A stretch of DNA of 64,000 bases from Nemertoderma westbladi (GCA_032718475.1 JAUCBJ010008675.1:1-64000), one strand, 5' to 3'. Positions 42,650-55,382 are shown, counted from the first letter of the stretch. The notes: generated by a model not told the origin, from the sequence alone. Numbers and translations are program-made.

Positions 42650-42815
42650 GGGGGGGGGGGGGGGGTCTATCTATCTATTGACTTTCGTTTATTGTTTTGG
42701 TTAAAATATCGTTATCGTGCCTCTATAATTTGACCGTTTCCCTTAGTTGACAATTTAACATTGAAACGCGATATTAATTCACTGAGTTGGGATTTATCTC
42801 CCCCCCCACCCGCGT
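42650..42815 (+). mobile_element. Poly-G-edged repeat, 'tttattgttttggtta' family
   Basis: A 16-nt G run, then 'tttattgttttggttaaaat', 'tgaccgtttcccttagttga' and 'caatttaacattgaaacg'. Truncated relative of 27379-27640. Confidence 0.6.
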
Positions 42816-43718
42816 CGTTTTTATTGAATTGAAATCCTCATAATTTTCCCCCGGTACCATAAAACAGCAATGCCACTAACCACTAAATACTGGGGCACTG
42901 CGAGACAAGACACTTTTTTCAATTTAAAACATATAATACGAAAATAAATACAAACTCACTGTATCTCTTCACTCTCAACTCATAAAAAAATACGGTTGCA
43001 AAATTATCTGTACCAAATTTCATGCAATCTCATATATCCCTCCACCAACACATAGCCCAAAACCCACTTGAGACCATTAATATCTTTATATAAGGAAACA
43101 ATCCCGTCTATTTTGATTAAAAGCACATCAATAATGCGACCTCTGAGAACAATGATATAATTAGATGTAAGTGAAACGACTGCCCTTTGTCCCAGGTTGA
43201 CGTAATTGAATAAGCGGACTGTTTAGATGAGGGGGGCAGTAGGGGAACCAACTAAGTCGTCTAGAGTACCTTCTGCCTGTTTAACCGATTCACATTCCAT
43301 GAGCTTCTCTGTCAAGGCGACGCAGTCTTCCTAATTCAATTAGCTAACCTGATTGGTTGATTGAAGCGGACCGATCAGTTGCATCGCAGGTGAAATTTTA
43401 ATTACGCGAAATGAGGCGAACTTTAACTACCTACTTGAGAAGATCCAATTGAAAATGGGCACCAGTGACTTTATCGAGCGTATGACATCTTTAATTTTCA
43501 AATATTTTAATGCGCGAAGTCCTAAATTTCCTTACAATTCTCGATATAACAGGACAGCATGCTTTACACATTTTATAGTTGTTCACCGCCGTTATTAATA
43601 GCGTTTGAATATTGCAGATAATTTGAGACGCATCGCTAATTATGATCTAAGTTTATAAATTTAAGCTTTCACACTAGTCCTACACATCCTAGTTGGACCA
43701 CAATAAAATTTGCAGAAT
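42816..43718. other. No gene seen
   Basis: AT-rich intergenic DNA without domain-bearing frames or an obvious repeat. Confidence 0.4.
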
Positions 43719-43797
43719 TTATAGTGTGACTTCGTGTGATGAGAGACGTATTCTTTATGAGGCTTGGTCACACTATACCACCCCCCCCCCCCCCCCC
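43719..43797. repeat. Small inverted repeat ending in poly-C
   Basis: TATAGTGTGAC and GTCACACTATA face each other across ~37 bp and are followed by a 17-nt C run (43781-43797). The TATAGTGTGAC end resembles the 'atatagtgtcat' start of the palindromic element at 30275, including the adjacent C run, so it may be an internally deleted relative. Confidence 0.5.
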
Positions 43798-45774
43798 AAC
43801 CCCCTTAAGGATGGTGTATTATACATACATATCATAATATGTATTACATTTTTATTTAAAAATATGTGCCAAATATTATATCAAATTACGCATTATATCA
43901 ATCATTGCCCGGACGAATAATCAAATAGAATTACGAATCTGCAACGAGTAAATATATTGTATCTGCGCACCGCCGCACATATGGATCCCAGCAGAGTTAA
44001 TGAAAATGGTTGCAGTGCGCGCTGGGCTCCAGTTATTGTCTGACAAACAGACATTTAAACACGTGGTGGGGGGGTGGGGGGATTTATTTTAGGTCGATAC
44101 AGATTTAATCATCAACGAACCATCCCCATATATACCTATTGCATTCTATCTCTGACTGATCAACTGTGAATTCTCCCCCTTTGATTCGAATTGATTGTAC
44201 AATCTCATCAGTGGATTCCTCTCCAATCCCGAAACAATCTGCTCAACATTAAATTACAAACAATGAATGATCGAGAATCCAGAATCGAATCTTTGAATGT
44301 GATGCAATTTAGTTTAGGTACATTATCCTGGTACTGAATAGTCCAGTGAATAGCCGTTTATAGGGGAGATTCCAAGCCAATCGTTTTTTGCACACTCAAT
44401 AAATCCTCTATAATCCATCTATTGCATTCACCCGTGTGCAACCAGCCCATCTCTGTAGGTGGCAACTAAGCTCACAAGAGAAGAAACTCCGAAAGATCAA
44501 TGATACCTCAAAAAAAACTCACTTAAACAAATACGAAGTGGCTTTCCGGTCCAAAAATCAAGGAGATTGAGAGTAAGAGATGTTCGTTCAAATAATCATC
44601 CTATGTCTGCGCTGACCGGTGCATATATCCACGCTTACAATTTATCAGGACTTAAACCTTTGATCTTCTGTGATTGATCTACAAATGTATTGAGCGCGGG
44701 AAGGATCCGTCCTCGGCGCGATATAGATGGGGGGGACCGAATCTCTGCTGCACACAGGGCACACTAAATCAGATTGAATCGAACTCGCCCCTCAACATTT
44801 GCGTAAGTAAGTTTCGCTACTCTACCCTGTTCTCTATAGGAAGATGTGTTGGATGGAGAAGGAGAGGACGTGGTGTAGCTATAATCGATACCGGGCTAAT
44901 CATGCGATGCAGGCTTTTAGCGATCCCTGTATGCTCACCATCTGTTATCAGCCAACTAGCTAGGCCCCTTAGGATTAGAACTACGAAACAGTTTAACATC
45001 TCCACATTGACGGAGCAGTAGCAGTATTATTCACTATTGCCTCCCCTATTGGACCTGTTAGTGTAACAGTTAAGGTGGCAGTTTAAAGACATGATCATTG
45101 GAACTCAGTCAGCTGGTGTTTAAAGTGCTCCATCGAAGAACGTCGATACAGTTTATCGTTAGTCGTAGAAAGACGTCATCGATTTTCCTGGATGTGCCAT
45201 CAAAATAAGAAGTCTTACACACAGCACCCCCATACAGAACGCCATACAACAATAGCCCGAGGCGTATATATACAGGGCTAGATTTTCTGCACACAGCTTG
45301 TCATTGATCGCTTCCCATCGATTGTTCATCAATTAGAGCACCAATAGTGCCAACTAACGTCCTCAAATTATATGTTCTCTTAAATCTTTGATTGGAAGCC
45401 CGCTGTTTCATTAACCTGACACGATATAGGCTCTATTATGCCAATTTCAATGCATTATTCACAAATCGACATACACTGTTGTTTAGGTTTAAGGAAGTTA
45501 TTTTACATTTTTAAAACTGTTTTTTTTATTCTCTCTGACCATCCCTTTCTTTAGTGAATAAATTTCATGATTCAGTGTCCACCGCTCTTTAGAAATAAGT
45601 ATCACAGTTGCATATGTACTATTTCCATTCTAACTCGATGGGCATAACTGTAAAATGTATACAATCGAGCGTAACGTATGAGTAGGTTTAGTAACATCAG
45701 TAATATATTACAAAATATAGTTCTCTGTTATAACACATCACATTGTGTGCTATGTTGTAGGTGAACTTCCTGTA
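43798..45774. other. No supported gene
   Basis: A few frames of 60-115 codons (for example 44674-45021 on plus) lack recognisable domains. I see no repeat structure strong enough to name. Confidence 0.4.
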
Positions 45775-45957
45775 AACGTGTCCTCCTGATGTACGTAGGT
45801 GAATGTCCGTAGGTACATGTACTTGACAGTGCATTTGCACGCCCCTGCATTCCCGATGAAACCCCCGCAATGTCTTTTATTCTCATGGTATTTTATTATC
45901 ACTCAGGTAAATTTCCTACCCGTTGTGTCATAACAAACAAACCGAGAACTTCACTTG
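45775..45957 (+). repeat. Direct repeat, left copy
   Basis: Shares 'tgatgtacgtaggtg', 'gcatttgcacg.ccctgcatt', 'taaatttcctacccgttgtg' and 'accgagaacttcacttgtag' with 47010-47177. The two copies bracket the LINE fragment and minisatellite. Confidence 0.75.
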
Positions 45958-46330
45958 TAGAGATAGTATAATAGATTTAGTTCCATGGTACACGGAGAGG
46001 ATTTCTATTGAAAAACGTAAGAAACGCCAATTGGAGAGGAAGTATCGGAAGCCCGGCCTTGTAGATAAAATGGCATTTCGAGATCAGTGTAATACCATAT
46101 CTAAAGCAATTGAGTCGGAGAAAGAAGTTTATTATAAGCGTACCACTTCTGAAAATAAAGGCGATCCAAAAAAAACTGTTTGGAATTATCAATAGTTTGA
46201 TATCTTCCCATACTAAAGGTGTGTTGCCTCAGCATGATACTGAAAGTGAGATAGACTTGGCAGAATCATTCGCGAACTTTTTCGAGAACAAGGTTGCTGG
46301 TATTAAAGATACTTTGGAATGTGCAAATGC
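45950..46330 (+). pseudogene. LINE (non-LTR retrotransposon) RT-domain fragment
   Basis: The translation has the linker typical of CR1/Jockey-like polyproteins before the RT fingers: VPWYTERI, KRKKRQLERKYRKPG, ESEKEVYYKR, then after a frameshift at the poly-A stretch (~46175) LFGIINSLI, GVLPQHD, ESFANFFENKV. The catalytic YxDD region is absent. It is a short, broken remnant. Confidence 0.6.
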
Positions 46331-46399
46331 CAATAGTAACAGTAAAGTGAGTGATCAAAGTGTCGACTGTCATAGAGTAAGTTTAGATGTTCATGAACA

Positions 46400-46630
46400 T
46401 AGCAATGGAAATGTTGACGGAAATGTCATGAACCCAGTAATGGTAATGGTGACGTTCGCGAACTCAGTAACGGTAATGTTGGCGTTCATGTATTCAGTAT
46501 TGGTAATGTTGACGCTCATGAACTCAGTAATGGTAATGGTGACGTTCACGAACTCAGTAACGGTAATGTTGGCGTTCATGTACTCAGTATTGGTAATGTT
46601 GACGTTCGCGAACTCAGTAACGGTAATGAA
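46400..46630 (+). repeat. Minisatellite, 30-bp unit, ~8 copies
   Basis: Units of the form 'aactcagtaacggtaatgtt' plus 'ggcgttcatgt' with variants. As the unit is 30 bp, all frames stay open and produce 10-residue repeats, which explains the ORFs on both strands here. It directly follows the LINE fragment. Confidence 0.85.
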
Positions 46631-47009
46631 ATAAATAATGTTTGGCAATTAAATTAATTACTTAATTATATTTATTATTAATCATGTGTATTATTTCTTG
46701 TATGTATTATATAATAGTTTCCTGTAATATGAGTACAATACCATACAATTAATTAACTAGATAAATATAATATTGCTCTTCTGCATGGAAATATTGTGTA
46801 ACCATTTCGTTCATAGGTTTATTACTTACAGCATGCATTTTATATTTATATTTAGTACTTACTTATTAGGATAGAGTGCCAGCTGACCTCCTCAAGAGGT
46901 CAGTTATTATCAGTTAAAGAGGCTTGCCTCTAAACTGCCTTATATACATTATTGTATTTAAGTATGGCAATAAATAAATAAATAAATAAAAAAATGTTGG
47001 CGTCCATGT
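46631..47009. other. AT-rich sequence ending in an (AAAT)n tract
   Basis: No gene. An (AATA)n/(AAAT)n run at ~46965-46990, just before the right direct repeat, looks like a LINE-type 3' tail. A short imperfect palindrome lies at 46875-46940 (CTGACCTCCT... AGGTCAG). Confidence 0.5.
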
Positions 47010-47177
47010 TAACGTGTCCACGTGATGTACGTAGGTGTACATGTACTTACCAATGCATTTGCACGTCCCTGCATTCCCGATGATGCACTGCCTTTTATTT
47101 TCAAGGTGAATTCACTCAGGTAAATTTCCTACCCGTTGTGTCATAACAAACAAACCGAGAACTTCACTTGTAGATAT
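47010..47177 (+). repeat. Direct repeat, right copy
   Basis: Counterpart of 45775-45957, similar length with scattered differences, too long and too diverged to be an ordinary target-site duplication. Confidence 0.75.
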
Positions 47178-48202
47178 GAGACACCCGCGGTTGCGTCATT
47201 AAAACCTCCGCGAAAAGCCACAGAAACCCGGAATACTAAGAGATACATAAGAGTTGCAGAATGCTCGCAACCGTAAACTCAAGATAAAAACAATCACGAT
47301 GAAGGGCTCTTAAAGCAGAATGTAAAAGAGACCGCGGCTATTGATAAGACAAAGATATCAGTTAGATCGGTTTAATGGAAACCAATGCATTCGAGATGAT
47401 GATACTGTAGTTCAAGTGCTCACAGCTTTTACGAATCTGGTTACAAAGAGATCCCATGTTCAGTGATTTGCGGAACACAACATTGTACGTACGGTATACT
47501 GTTAGCTAACTGCTGCTGCCACACGGCTGCCTTCAGATGCCTAGCTTCTTATCGCTACTAGAATGTCATCACATCAAAATATATCAAACAGGCAATTATT
47601 ATTCAGTTTGGCATAATGCACTAATGTTGGATTTCAATGCTACTATATTTTTCATTAAGTGTATAATAATTCTGGGTTGGAAAAGTGGTAGGGTGTAATA
47701 TATTACACGGTTTAACATAACAAAGGTTCCTCCCTTCGGGTCATCCGTTTCGGAGTCAGGTTTTATGAAGCAGTGGGCTCCTTTTATTCTCAGTGAATAC
47801 AACTCTATTGCAATGCATCCTAAGTGGCTCTCTCAATATGTCCCGGACATTAAACGATTCATTCCTGTGTTGGTTCTAATAATATAACAGCAACTGGAAC
47901 TACGATAGTACATTTTATTTAATGAATTTGAATCACCAAATAACTTTAATTGTGTTGGTTAGGTTGTATCTCTCATAATACTGTAGCTACTCACTCTTAG
48001 CAGAATGTTTGAACTTGGAAAAATGTAACAGGTTAATTATTAGTTACATGGCAAGTAAAGGGAGTATTTGAAGAAAGTTTTGGTACCAAAATAATGATGA
48101 ATTAAATTGCAGCCGTTTTTACATTACATTTGAAACTAGCAACTTATATTGAATTTGATTCAAATTGTATTCTGGTTGTTTCATGTGGGGCTTCTTAAGG
48201 GT
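47178..48202. other. No gene seen
   Basis: Intergenic. Short frames only, without domains. Confidence 0.4.
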
Positions 48203-48390
48203 GGGGGGGGGGGGGGGGGGTGGTCGGCGAGGAAAGCGCCGATTCACAGAGTTGTTCTAACCAAAACAATAAACTAAAGTGGGACAAGCTAGTTTATTTT
48301 TTGCTGGTAATCAGTAGTTATTTGCGTTGATTTCTTCCTGTAGCTGGACAAATTTTAATTGCGCCAAGAGCGCCCCCCCCCCCCCCCCCC
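48203..48390. mobile_element. Poly-G...poly-C bounded repeat
   Basis: An 18-nt G run (48203-48220) and an 18-nt C run (48373-48390) enclose 150 bp containing 'taaccaaaacaataaactaa' and 'gctggacaaattttaattgc', as in the 'tttattgttttggtta' family (minus orientation). The two homopolymers can pair as perfect inverted ends. Confidence 0.65.
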
Positions 48391-49150
48391 TCAAGAAATG
48401 TATAAATAATTTCAACAAATACACATGAAAGAAACACGATTTCAGTTAGAACCGCATATTCGAGAATTATTGATTCTCGAATTTTGCAGTCATATAAAAC
48501 AAACTTATCACAAATACATGCCCTGCCCATCATCAACTTGAATACATTTTCAATTACTTCGACATATAAAGAAACCAATTATTGTAAACCAATAACACTA
48601 GCGATGACAATACCGATGGTGGGTGCACGCGTGTCCATGCCATCTTGAGCGATAATCGACTGGGTGAAAAAAGGTCTGAGCCTGCAAGGGAGAGGGAGAC
48701 TCATTGTGTGAATGGCCGACATAAAACTAATCTATACACTGTTAACACAACACAAAGAGAAGTCATCAACATGGGAACATAAGGCTGCCAGAAGACAAGC
48801 TGAGAATTCACAGAAGCTTGTTTAACCAGATGCCAGTGAACGGGCCTCAATTAGCCTTCAAGTAATGACATCTTGAAGACTCAATGCATACATACATACA
48901 TCATGTGAAAGCACTCAATGAGGCAGGCAAACTTACTACAGATTAAATTTTAAATAATTTCTCTTTAGCATGCGAGAAGTACACACGTTTAATTAACTAT
49001 CGGGAGTCGGCCTATTAACACCACGGTATGCAATTATACGATTACCAGTTGTAATTTAATTTGATGGGATATCGGAGGTTATGACAGATAATTATTATAT
49101 ACTAGTTGCGATAATTAGCCTCTAATGGTAAAATTAATATTTTTCTAAAC
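48391..49150. other. No gene seen
   Basis: AT-rich intergenic DNA without clear features. Confidence 0.4.
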
Positions 49151-49583
49151 ATTCGCCCATGTGAAGAATACCAGATTTTCGGTCGAAATTCAACTGGAAT
49201 ATTTATGGCACTTATTTTTTCTATCTTATAACCTGTACATACTAATCCGTTTATTGTTTTGGTTAGATTAAGGCCTTCTGGAACCTTTTTAGTGAAAATC
49301 TGGCCCATGTGAAGAATACCAGACTTTCTGCCGTTATATTTCACTTTGCAGTTACCCCCATGTGAAGAATACCAGGTTTTCACCAAAAACACAGGTTACA
49401 GAAGGGCTGAATCTAACCAAAACAATAAACGAATTAGTATATGTACAGGTTATAAGACAAAAAAATAAGCGTTAAAACACTTAATAAAAATAAATAAAAA
49501 AAAATAAAAAATCTTCATATATAAAATTCCACTAAAAAGTCGACCGAAAAGTGAAATCCTGGTATTCTTCACATGGGCGAATT
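49151..49583. mobile_element. MITE-like element with terminal inverted repeats
   Basis: The ends read 'attcgcccatgtgaagaata' and its complement. The core 'cccatgtgaagaatacca' also occurs twice inside (~49306 and ~49358). A second nested inverted pair, 'ataacctgtacata' / 'tatgtacaggttat', flanks 'gtttattgttttggttaga' and its complement. No coding capacity. Confidence 0.8.
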
Positions 49584-50228
49584 TTTATATATTAGGGTTT
49601 AAATTTTTGAAACTTGCCTGATATTTTGAGCGTCATTTATTAAGCAAGCAAAGCATAGAGGTGTGTGCCGTAGCCGTTTCTACCTTTTGTATTCAATGCA
49701 CATAGATATAATAGGAATAACAAAGCAATCGACCTTGAACTTAGTAGCTATAGGGTCATACTCAGTTGGAGAGGTCAGACAATATGTATGATGGCGTAAC
49801 GAAACTAAACCACGTCTTTGAAGGTGAAGTGCTTTGTGTTGGAGTGACAATGAATGGTGACGATATTAAATGTGATTTTTGATAATAATTTTTTAAATGG
49901 TTTATAGATTCTTGTATAAATAAATGTTGCAAAATATATAACTATTCATTGTTGGAAAAAAAACACATAAGTTATATTTTGTTGGATCGGAGCAATAAAT
50001 TTTCCAAAATTATTTTTGATTTCATGAGCCAAATCCATAACCTTCCATACTAAAGTCGCACGTGGTGGACAATAAGGCCTGCGTATTGTGCAGATTAGCT
50101 CACTTGGGGGGGCCCCTATTAACCGGGGATCCTTTATTGTTACCAGAGACCCCTATTATAAGGTTTGGTGGGGGACTAGACTGAAATCTGGGATGCGAGT
50201 GGAGACGCAATCACGTCCAATAACTCAA
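49584..50228. other. No gene seen
   Basis: AT-rich intergenic DNA without clear features. Confidence 0.4.
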
Positions 50229-52052
50229 GGTCGAACTGATATCCCCAATTAAAGTGAATCACAACTGGTTTAGATCATCCGAGATGTCTGCATAAACCAC
50301 ATCGGAAGAGTGACCCCGGAGTTGATGAGAAATGACCCTTTTATATATTGTACGAGATTTATTGTCGTCGAGTAACTGTAGCATTTATAAAAAGGAGTAG
50401 TACCTATCGAAGGAGCATGGAGGATGGTTATCTCTATTGGACTACTAATAGATTGATTTCTACAACCAGTTGTGATTAAATTGACAAAGGATGATACATA
50501 TATACGATGCCCGGCCCTTCTTAAACCGATTCCAAATAAGGCCCCTACTATTAATTGTTCAAAGTATTACGGGGAAATACCGTTGGCAAAAATACCAGCA
50601 TGCCTGCTGACCTTAAATGGTAATCAAGGGTCGGGCTGGCTGGTTTTTATTGCGCGGTGGAAATTTATGTCTCAGTGACGGGGTGTGTTGGGCTATATGA
50701 CAACCCCCATGCAAGCGTGTAATTTTTAATTGGCTGCCAGATTTCTTTCTATACTTGGAAACTCGATAATATAAGTAAAAAATCTAGAATCCATGAAATA
50801 AAAGGTCACGTTTGGAATCAGTGGTCCCATTATTGAAATGTACATACATATTCGGCATCGGTTCTTTCACGTACCTTTTGTCATTGATATGAGAAAAAAA
50901 TAAGGCAGGCTATCATGAGTTATAATTATTGTATATTAAAAATTAAAAAATATTAAATTATTATTTAAAAAAAATTCAAATTGTTGTGTGTTGTATTGTG
51001 TTGTGTAATACACAATGTTGAACATATTCTGGATATTTTATGCAAAAGAAAATATAAGCCAATTTGTGAGCTATACTATCAAAATAAAAATTGTATCATC
51101 TATGAAATATAATAATATAGAGATATGTGATGTTTTACAGTATGTATAAAATTAGGGTAAAATGAAAAGATAATTAAAATTTTAGAATTAGCCAGCAAGC
51201 CACGCACATTTGAATATACAATTTACATTTATAAGGTGGCATATTTTTAAGAACATTAACAAAAAATTATAAATAGAATAGGTATATGCATTATCATCAT
51301 CAATTGAGGCTGAGGGATATATGCCTAGGATACAGAGGCGGGCTTTTCTAACCAAAACAGTAAACTATGGTTGTTATGCAAGACTACTACAGGCAGCCCT
51401 AAACATCAGCTGGAAACAACAAATGAAAAAGTTTTAGGGTATAATACATAGTTCTTAGTCCGGCTACCTTTTACTGTTGTGGAAACTACACACCACAATG
51501 TAGGCTCTCTCCCCCGTGGGTGACCGGCTAGTAAGGCTACCGATAATAAATAGTATGTGTATTACAGAGTCTCTCGAGACATTGCTTTCGCCGTGAGGAC
51601 CAGCCAGTGCATAATCTTGTACTTTGGCAGCCTCATGGAGTGAATAAGCATGGTGGACAGCCCATGACTTTCTTGAGACGCATCTTAAAGGACACTGGCC
51701 TTGAAGATGCGGATGATCTAGCAAATGTCATGGGTGATAGGGAGTTGTGGCGGTGCAATTTTGTCGATAAGCCGGCACAGCATTCTTAAAAATGCAGCTG
51801 CAATGCAGCATGCCGATCCTAGTAGTAGTCTCGAGGGGTATAGGATAGTTCAGACCCGGACAATTCTGACCCATTATTAAAGATCATAGGTGGGGATAGC
51901 AATATTTTAACACAGTCAATGAAAACCGAAGCTGACCATATTTGGTCATTTCTCATCAACTCCGGGGTCACTCTTCCGATGTGGTTTATGCAGACATCTC
52001 GGATGATCTAAACCAGTTGTGATTCACTTTAATTGGGGATATCAGTTCGACC
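50229..52052. mobile_element. Element bounded by 109-bp inverted repeats that look identical
   Basis: Bases 50229-50337 and 51944-52052 are exact reverse complements as far as I can read (start 'ggtcgaactgatatccccaa', end 'gagttgatgagaaatgacc'). The 1.6 kb interior has no transposase. It holds a small ORF (50472-50678) of unknown meaning and a LINE 3' end (51607-51789). The apparent identity suggests a recent event: a young non-autonomous DNA element, a foldback, or a recent inverted duplication. Confidence 0.7.
51607..51789 (+). pseudogene. LINE polyprotein C-terminal end
   Basis: Encodes the tail typical of CR1/RTE-like non-LTR elements: LWQPHGVNKHGGQP, then ILKDTGLEDADDLANVMGDR and ELWR. 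The stop is followed by a short 3' region (GCAATGCAGCAT...) also present near 57540. Only the very end is retained, as expected for 5'-truncated insertions. Confidence 0.65.
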
Positions 52053-54410
52053 AATAAGCAAATTGTAACCAATAAGAGGGTAAGGCTTTGTCAAAATTGA
52101 ATAATTTTTGGTATATTTGTCAATCGATAACTGAAGGTGGATTTTTTTGTAAACTTATTAGCAAAAAATTATTACTATTCACAAAAAACACTACTCTTCG
52201 AAGATGCAGTAGTTATATTTATATAACTAGCATAACAGAAACGACGCGGCCAAATTTTAATACTGACATCAGAAATGAAATCACGGACCAAGACAATAAA
52301 TAGGAAACTTTTTAGACAGATGACATTCTGACAGACAGACCGACAGCCAAACGGACAGACAGTCACATCTCAATAATTAAGAGAGATCTCGCTAAACGGC
52401 TAATTACTAAAAATCCACACACCCTCCCTTATCGTGATAAAAATTAATATTAATTTAGGTTAAAAAAAAATTAATTACGTGCCAGAATTCTTATATTATA
52501 ATGTACCATGAATTTAGTAATGAAATGATATGCTATCAATTTATTATACCAAATTATAAATAGGCCTAAAGTATGCTATTTTATTTAACTAAGTTATATG
52601 TTTTCACTAAGTTTCGAGTCATTGCTAACTAAAAGCACGTTCAGCTGTTCCGCGTTAAACAGCTGTTAATTTTAACATGCTTGCATCCTCTACACGAGTG
52701 CACTGTGATGCAAGCAAGACGATAGACTGAGAAACAAAGTCGCAGTCGCTCTCTAATTCCCCTCCCACACTAGCACCTTCCAATCTCAGCATTGTTATTT
52801 TGCTACAATGAATGTACCAACTATAGGATATTGTCGCCTTAGTTCAAGTACATTAACAAGGCCCACGGGTAAATACATATTGATTTGATCGGATCAAAGA
52901 TTTCATTAGGAACCCCATAAGCATTTGACTTTCAGGTTGTGCGGATGCGAATACTTGGAATAAATTTTCAAAAATTAAGACTATTAATAATTGCCTGTCC
53001 AGCAGATATTAAGAGCCACTAAAGGGACAATTTGAAAAAAAAAGAGCGCTCTTGGTAATATTAAGATTGATCTCCTGTAAAACTTTACAACGATCGATAA
53101 TTAATGGTAAGACTAAAATATTGGATTGTGGTTAATATAAAAAGTGTAGGCCTATTCATTATATTTATCAATAACTTACGTTTTATGATCTTCACCTTGA
53201 TCTAGACTTGATGATCTTCGCGTTGATTTTCAAATCAGCCACAAACAATCAGATGATTCACCTTGAAAAACGTTGATCGAAAGTCGTTTCTAAGGCAACC
53301 ACACTTATTTACACAGTCTATAAAGATTTATGTAATACTGAAAATCTACACTGATACTTTCTGAGCTATGGTAGTTTGATGTTTGATGTAGTCACTTATA
53401 AGTTTCTGAAGAAGTATAGGAATTCTAGGAGAGCATCTCAAAGTTAATGCGCCACTGGTTACAGTTGTGTGGGGACAGAAGGGATGGACCAATGAGAACT
53501 AGGCGCTCCCTATTGCACAATGCTGCTATTGGATGACGTGTATTAGGGCGAGCTTCTCTGTGTCAGAGCAACATCATCACCATCATTGGGTAGAGAGTGA
53601 TAGGCTGGTTGATGGCAGGAGGAGCTAAGACGCTTAACGGCGTCCCACAGTCCCTTCCTTACGCCTAGGCGATGATAACTATAGCTTCAATAACACAGAC
53701 ATTGCGATTTATTGCAAAACTATGGCACAAACAATGTTGTCCATTCTTATGCTATGGCACTGGCACGTACACGACTGTGCGCGCCAATAGCTAAACACTG
53801 ACGTGCACTACTATGACACAGATCAGTGGCAGAGTGGGTGCCCCGTAGGTGTACTAATATTTCTAATGACATAGATAATAACTAAACTATCTCAACTATA
53901 TACGTCATTGTTCATAAAATAGCACTTTATAGCGTTACAGGACAAGTGATTCTGTTTCCCGAGCGACAGCGAGGGAAATAACAAAACGAAGGCCGTAAAA
54001 GCTTTAAAGTGCTAATTATGAACAATGGCGAATCTAATTTTATTTATTTGTGGGGAATTATTTTGTAATTAAAAAAGCGCTTAAACTTTCTAGAACAGCC
54101 TAATAATGACGCGGTGACATACTGGATATACTGAAAATACATAGTAAATGTATGGCGTAGCTGCGGAGGGACATACTGAGAAATAATGTCGCACTGCGAT
54201 AGCGATATAAAGTTGGAAAATATGTCGCTCTGGCCTTTTGGTAGTGCGAAATTAATGTCTGCTTATCTATTTTTATAAATCGGTGCTAACTTAGCACCGA
54301 ACAAGTCCATCAATTGGAGCCAAATATTTAGTACTGTAGGCCTACCAGCGCTATGTAGCAACGGTTAGAATGGTGAAGCCTACAGTATGATAGTCCTGTT
54401 AGGCAACTTG
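52053..54410. other. No gene seen
   Basis: Intergenic, AT-rich. Bases ~52600-52800 and ~53440-53830 are somewhat more GC-rich but show no ORF, RNA or repeat that I can support. Confidence 0.4.
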
Positions 54411-54476
54411 ACAACTGAGAAAGTTTACAAACATAAATATGTTAAACCGTTGACTTTCTTCAGGATGATTTAGTAT
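54411..54476 (+). repeat. 66-bp direct repeat, left copy
   Basis: 'gacaact.agaaagtttaca' through 'ttcttcaggatgatttagta'; about 90% identical to 55410-55476. The two copies flank the THAP fragment and a SINE. Confidence 0.75.
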
Positions 54477-54796
54477 TGACCAGCTAACACCGGACTAAGA
54501 ATAAATAAACTTTAGGCCTGTAAGCATCACCGGTACAAATAATTACTTTCAGTTGTGATCGTTGTACCGGTAGGGTTGAGCCAAGGCCTACTAAAAGACA
54601 GGCAGACAGGCCTGGCAGCCGACTGCCTGACTCAAATCTTATAGGCCAACCTTTTTACTGCTGCTGCTACTGTGCTAGCTACAGTGTAACAGAATGCAGA
54701 TTACATGATTACTGATAATGCAGTAGACCCTAATGGCTATTCCAGTACGGTACCGGTGTTCTTTCTCCCACTTTGGTATTTGGTTAATATGGCAGT

Positions 54797-54926
54797 ATGG
54801 GAAGAAAATGCTCTGTTGGATATTGCCGATCGGGATATCTTACTCCATGTACTCAGAAGGCCGAAAGTTCCGCTTCCGAGGGCGGGCGAATAACTATCCA
54901 CAGTTTCCCGAAGGATCCCGATGAAC
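54797..54926 (+). pseudogene. THAP-type zinc finger, N-terminal half
   Basis: From an ATG in good context (gcagtATGG) the frame reads MGRKCSVGYC, then ~35 residues, then ITIHSFPKDPDELQ. This matches the start of a THAP domain (C-x4-C ... FPxD), a DNA-binding finger found in P-element transposases and THAP proteins. The second half (W, C-x2-H) is missing: either an intron follows without an obvious donor, or the copy is truncated by the adjoining SINE. I favour a transposon relic because of the tail at 55395-55543. Confidence 0.55.
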
Positions 54927-55026
54927 TGCAGTTCAGCAGTTATGGCTTAGGCTACCCATTTGCCGAATGTAATAAAGTAAATTTTCTTCGGCCACTAGGC
55001 CAGGGATTACCATTACGCACAAAGTC

Positions 55027-55230
55027 TGACGACTTACTTCCAGTGCGGTCCCCCCAGAACTTTAATCCCCAGAGGAAACTCCAGTACTCATTTAGCTACC
55101 ACTTACGGATGCAAGGCAGAGATGCGCCCTGACTGGTCCCTAAAGCATTCGTGCCGAAACGAAAACTGCCCTGGCCCATGTGAGGATCGAACCCACGACT
55201 TACGGGGGATGTGAATTCAATGCAACGCGA
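55027..55230 (-). mobile_element. tRNA-derived SINE, family 1
   Basis: The reverse complement carries a pol III B box (GGGTTCGATCCTCAC), then 'gccagggcagttttcgtttc', 'gcgcatctctgccttgcatc' and 'ggagtttcctctgggg'. It is about 93% identical by eye to the copy at 63783-64000. It may extend down to ~54947, as the distal part of the other copy is cut by the window end. Confidence 0.8.
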
Positions 55231-55361
55231 CGCAACATGGGTGTATGCCAGAAGCATTTTCCGTATGCAGGACTGCAGGAATGGTGTGCGGATGAAACAG
55301 AGTGGTAATGGTATTAAAGTTCCCTCTGAACCCCCTTCTTTGTTTCCTCTAGATGTTCCAA

Positions 55362-55382
55362 CCCCCCCCCCCCCCCCCCCCC
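55362..55382 (+). repeat. Poly-C run (21 nt)
   Basis: Uninterrupted C tract separating the SINE side from the P-element-like tail. Confidence 0.95.

Noticed and set aside
44674-45021. 115-codon ORF
   Set aside because: No domain and a competing frame on the opposite strand; consistent with chance in a GC-richer patch.
46391-46648. Repetitive protein ORFs on both strands
   Set aside because: Produced by a 30-bp minisatellite whose unit length keeps every frame open; no evidence of translation.
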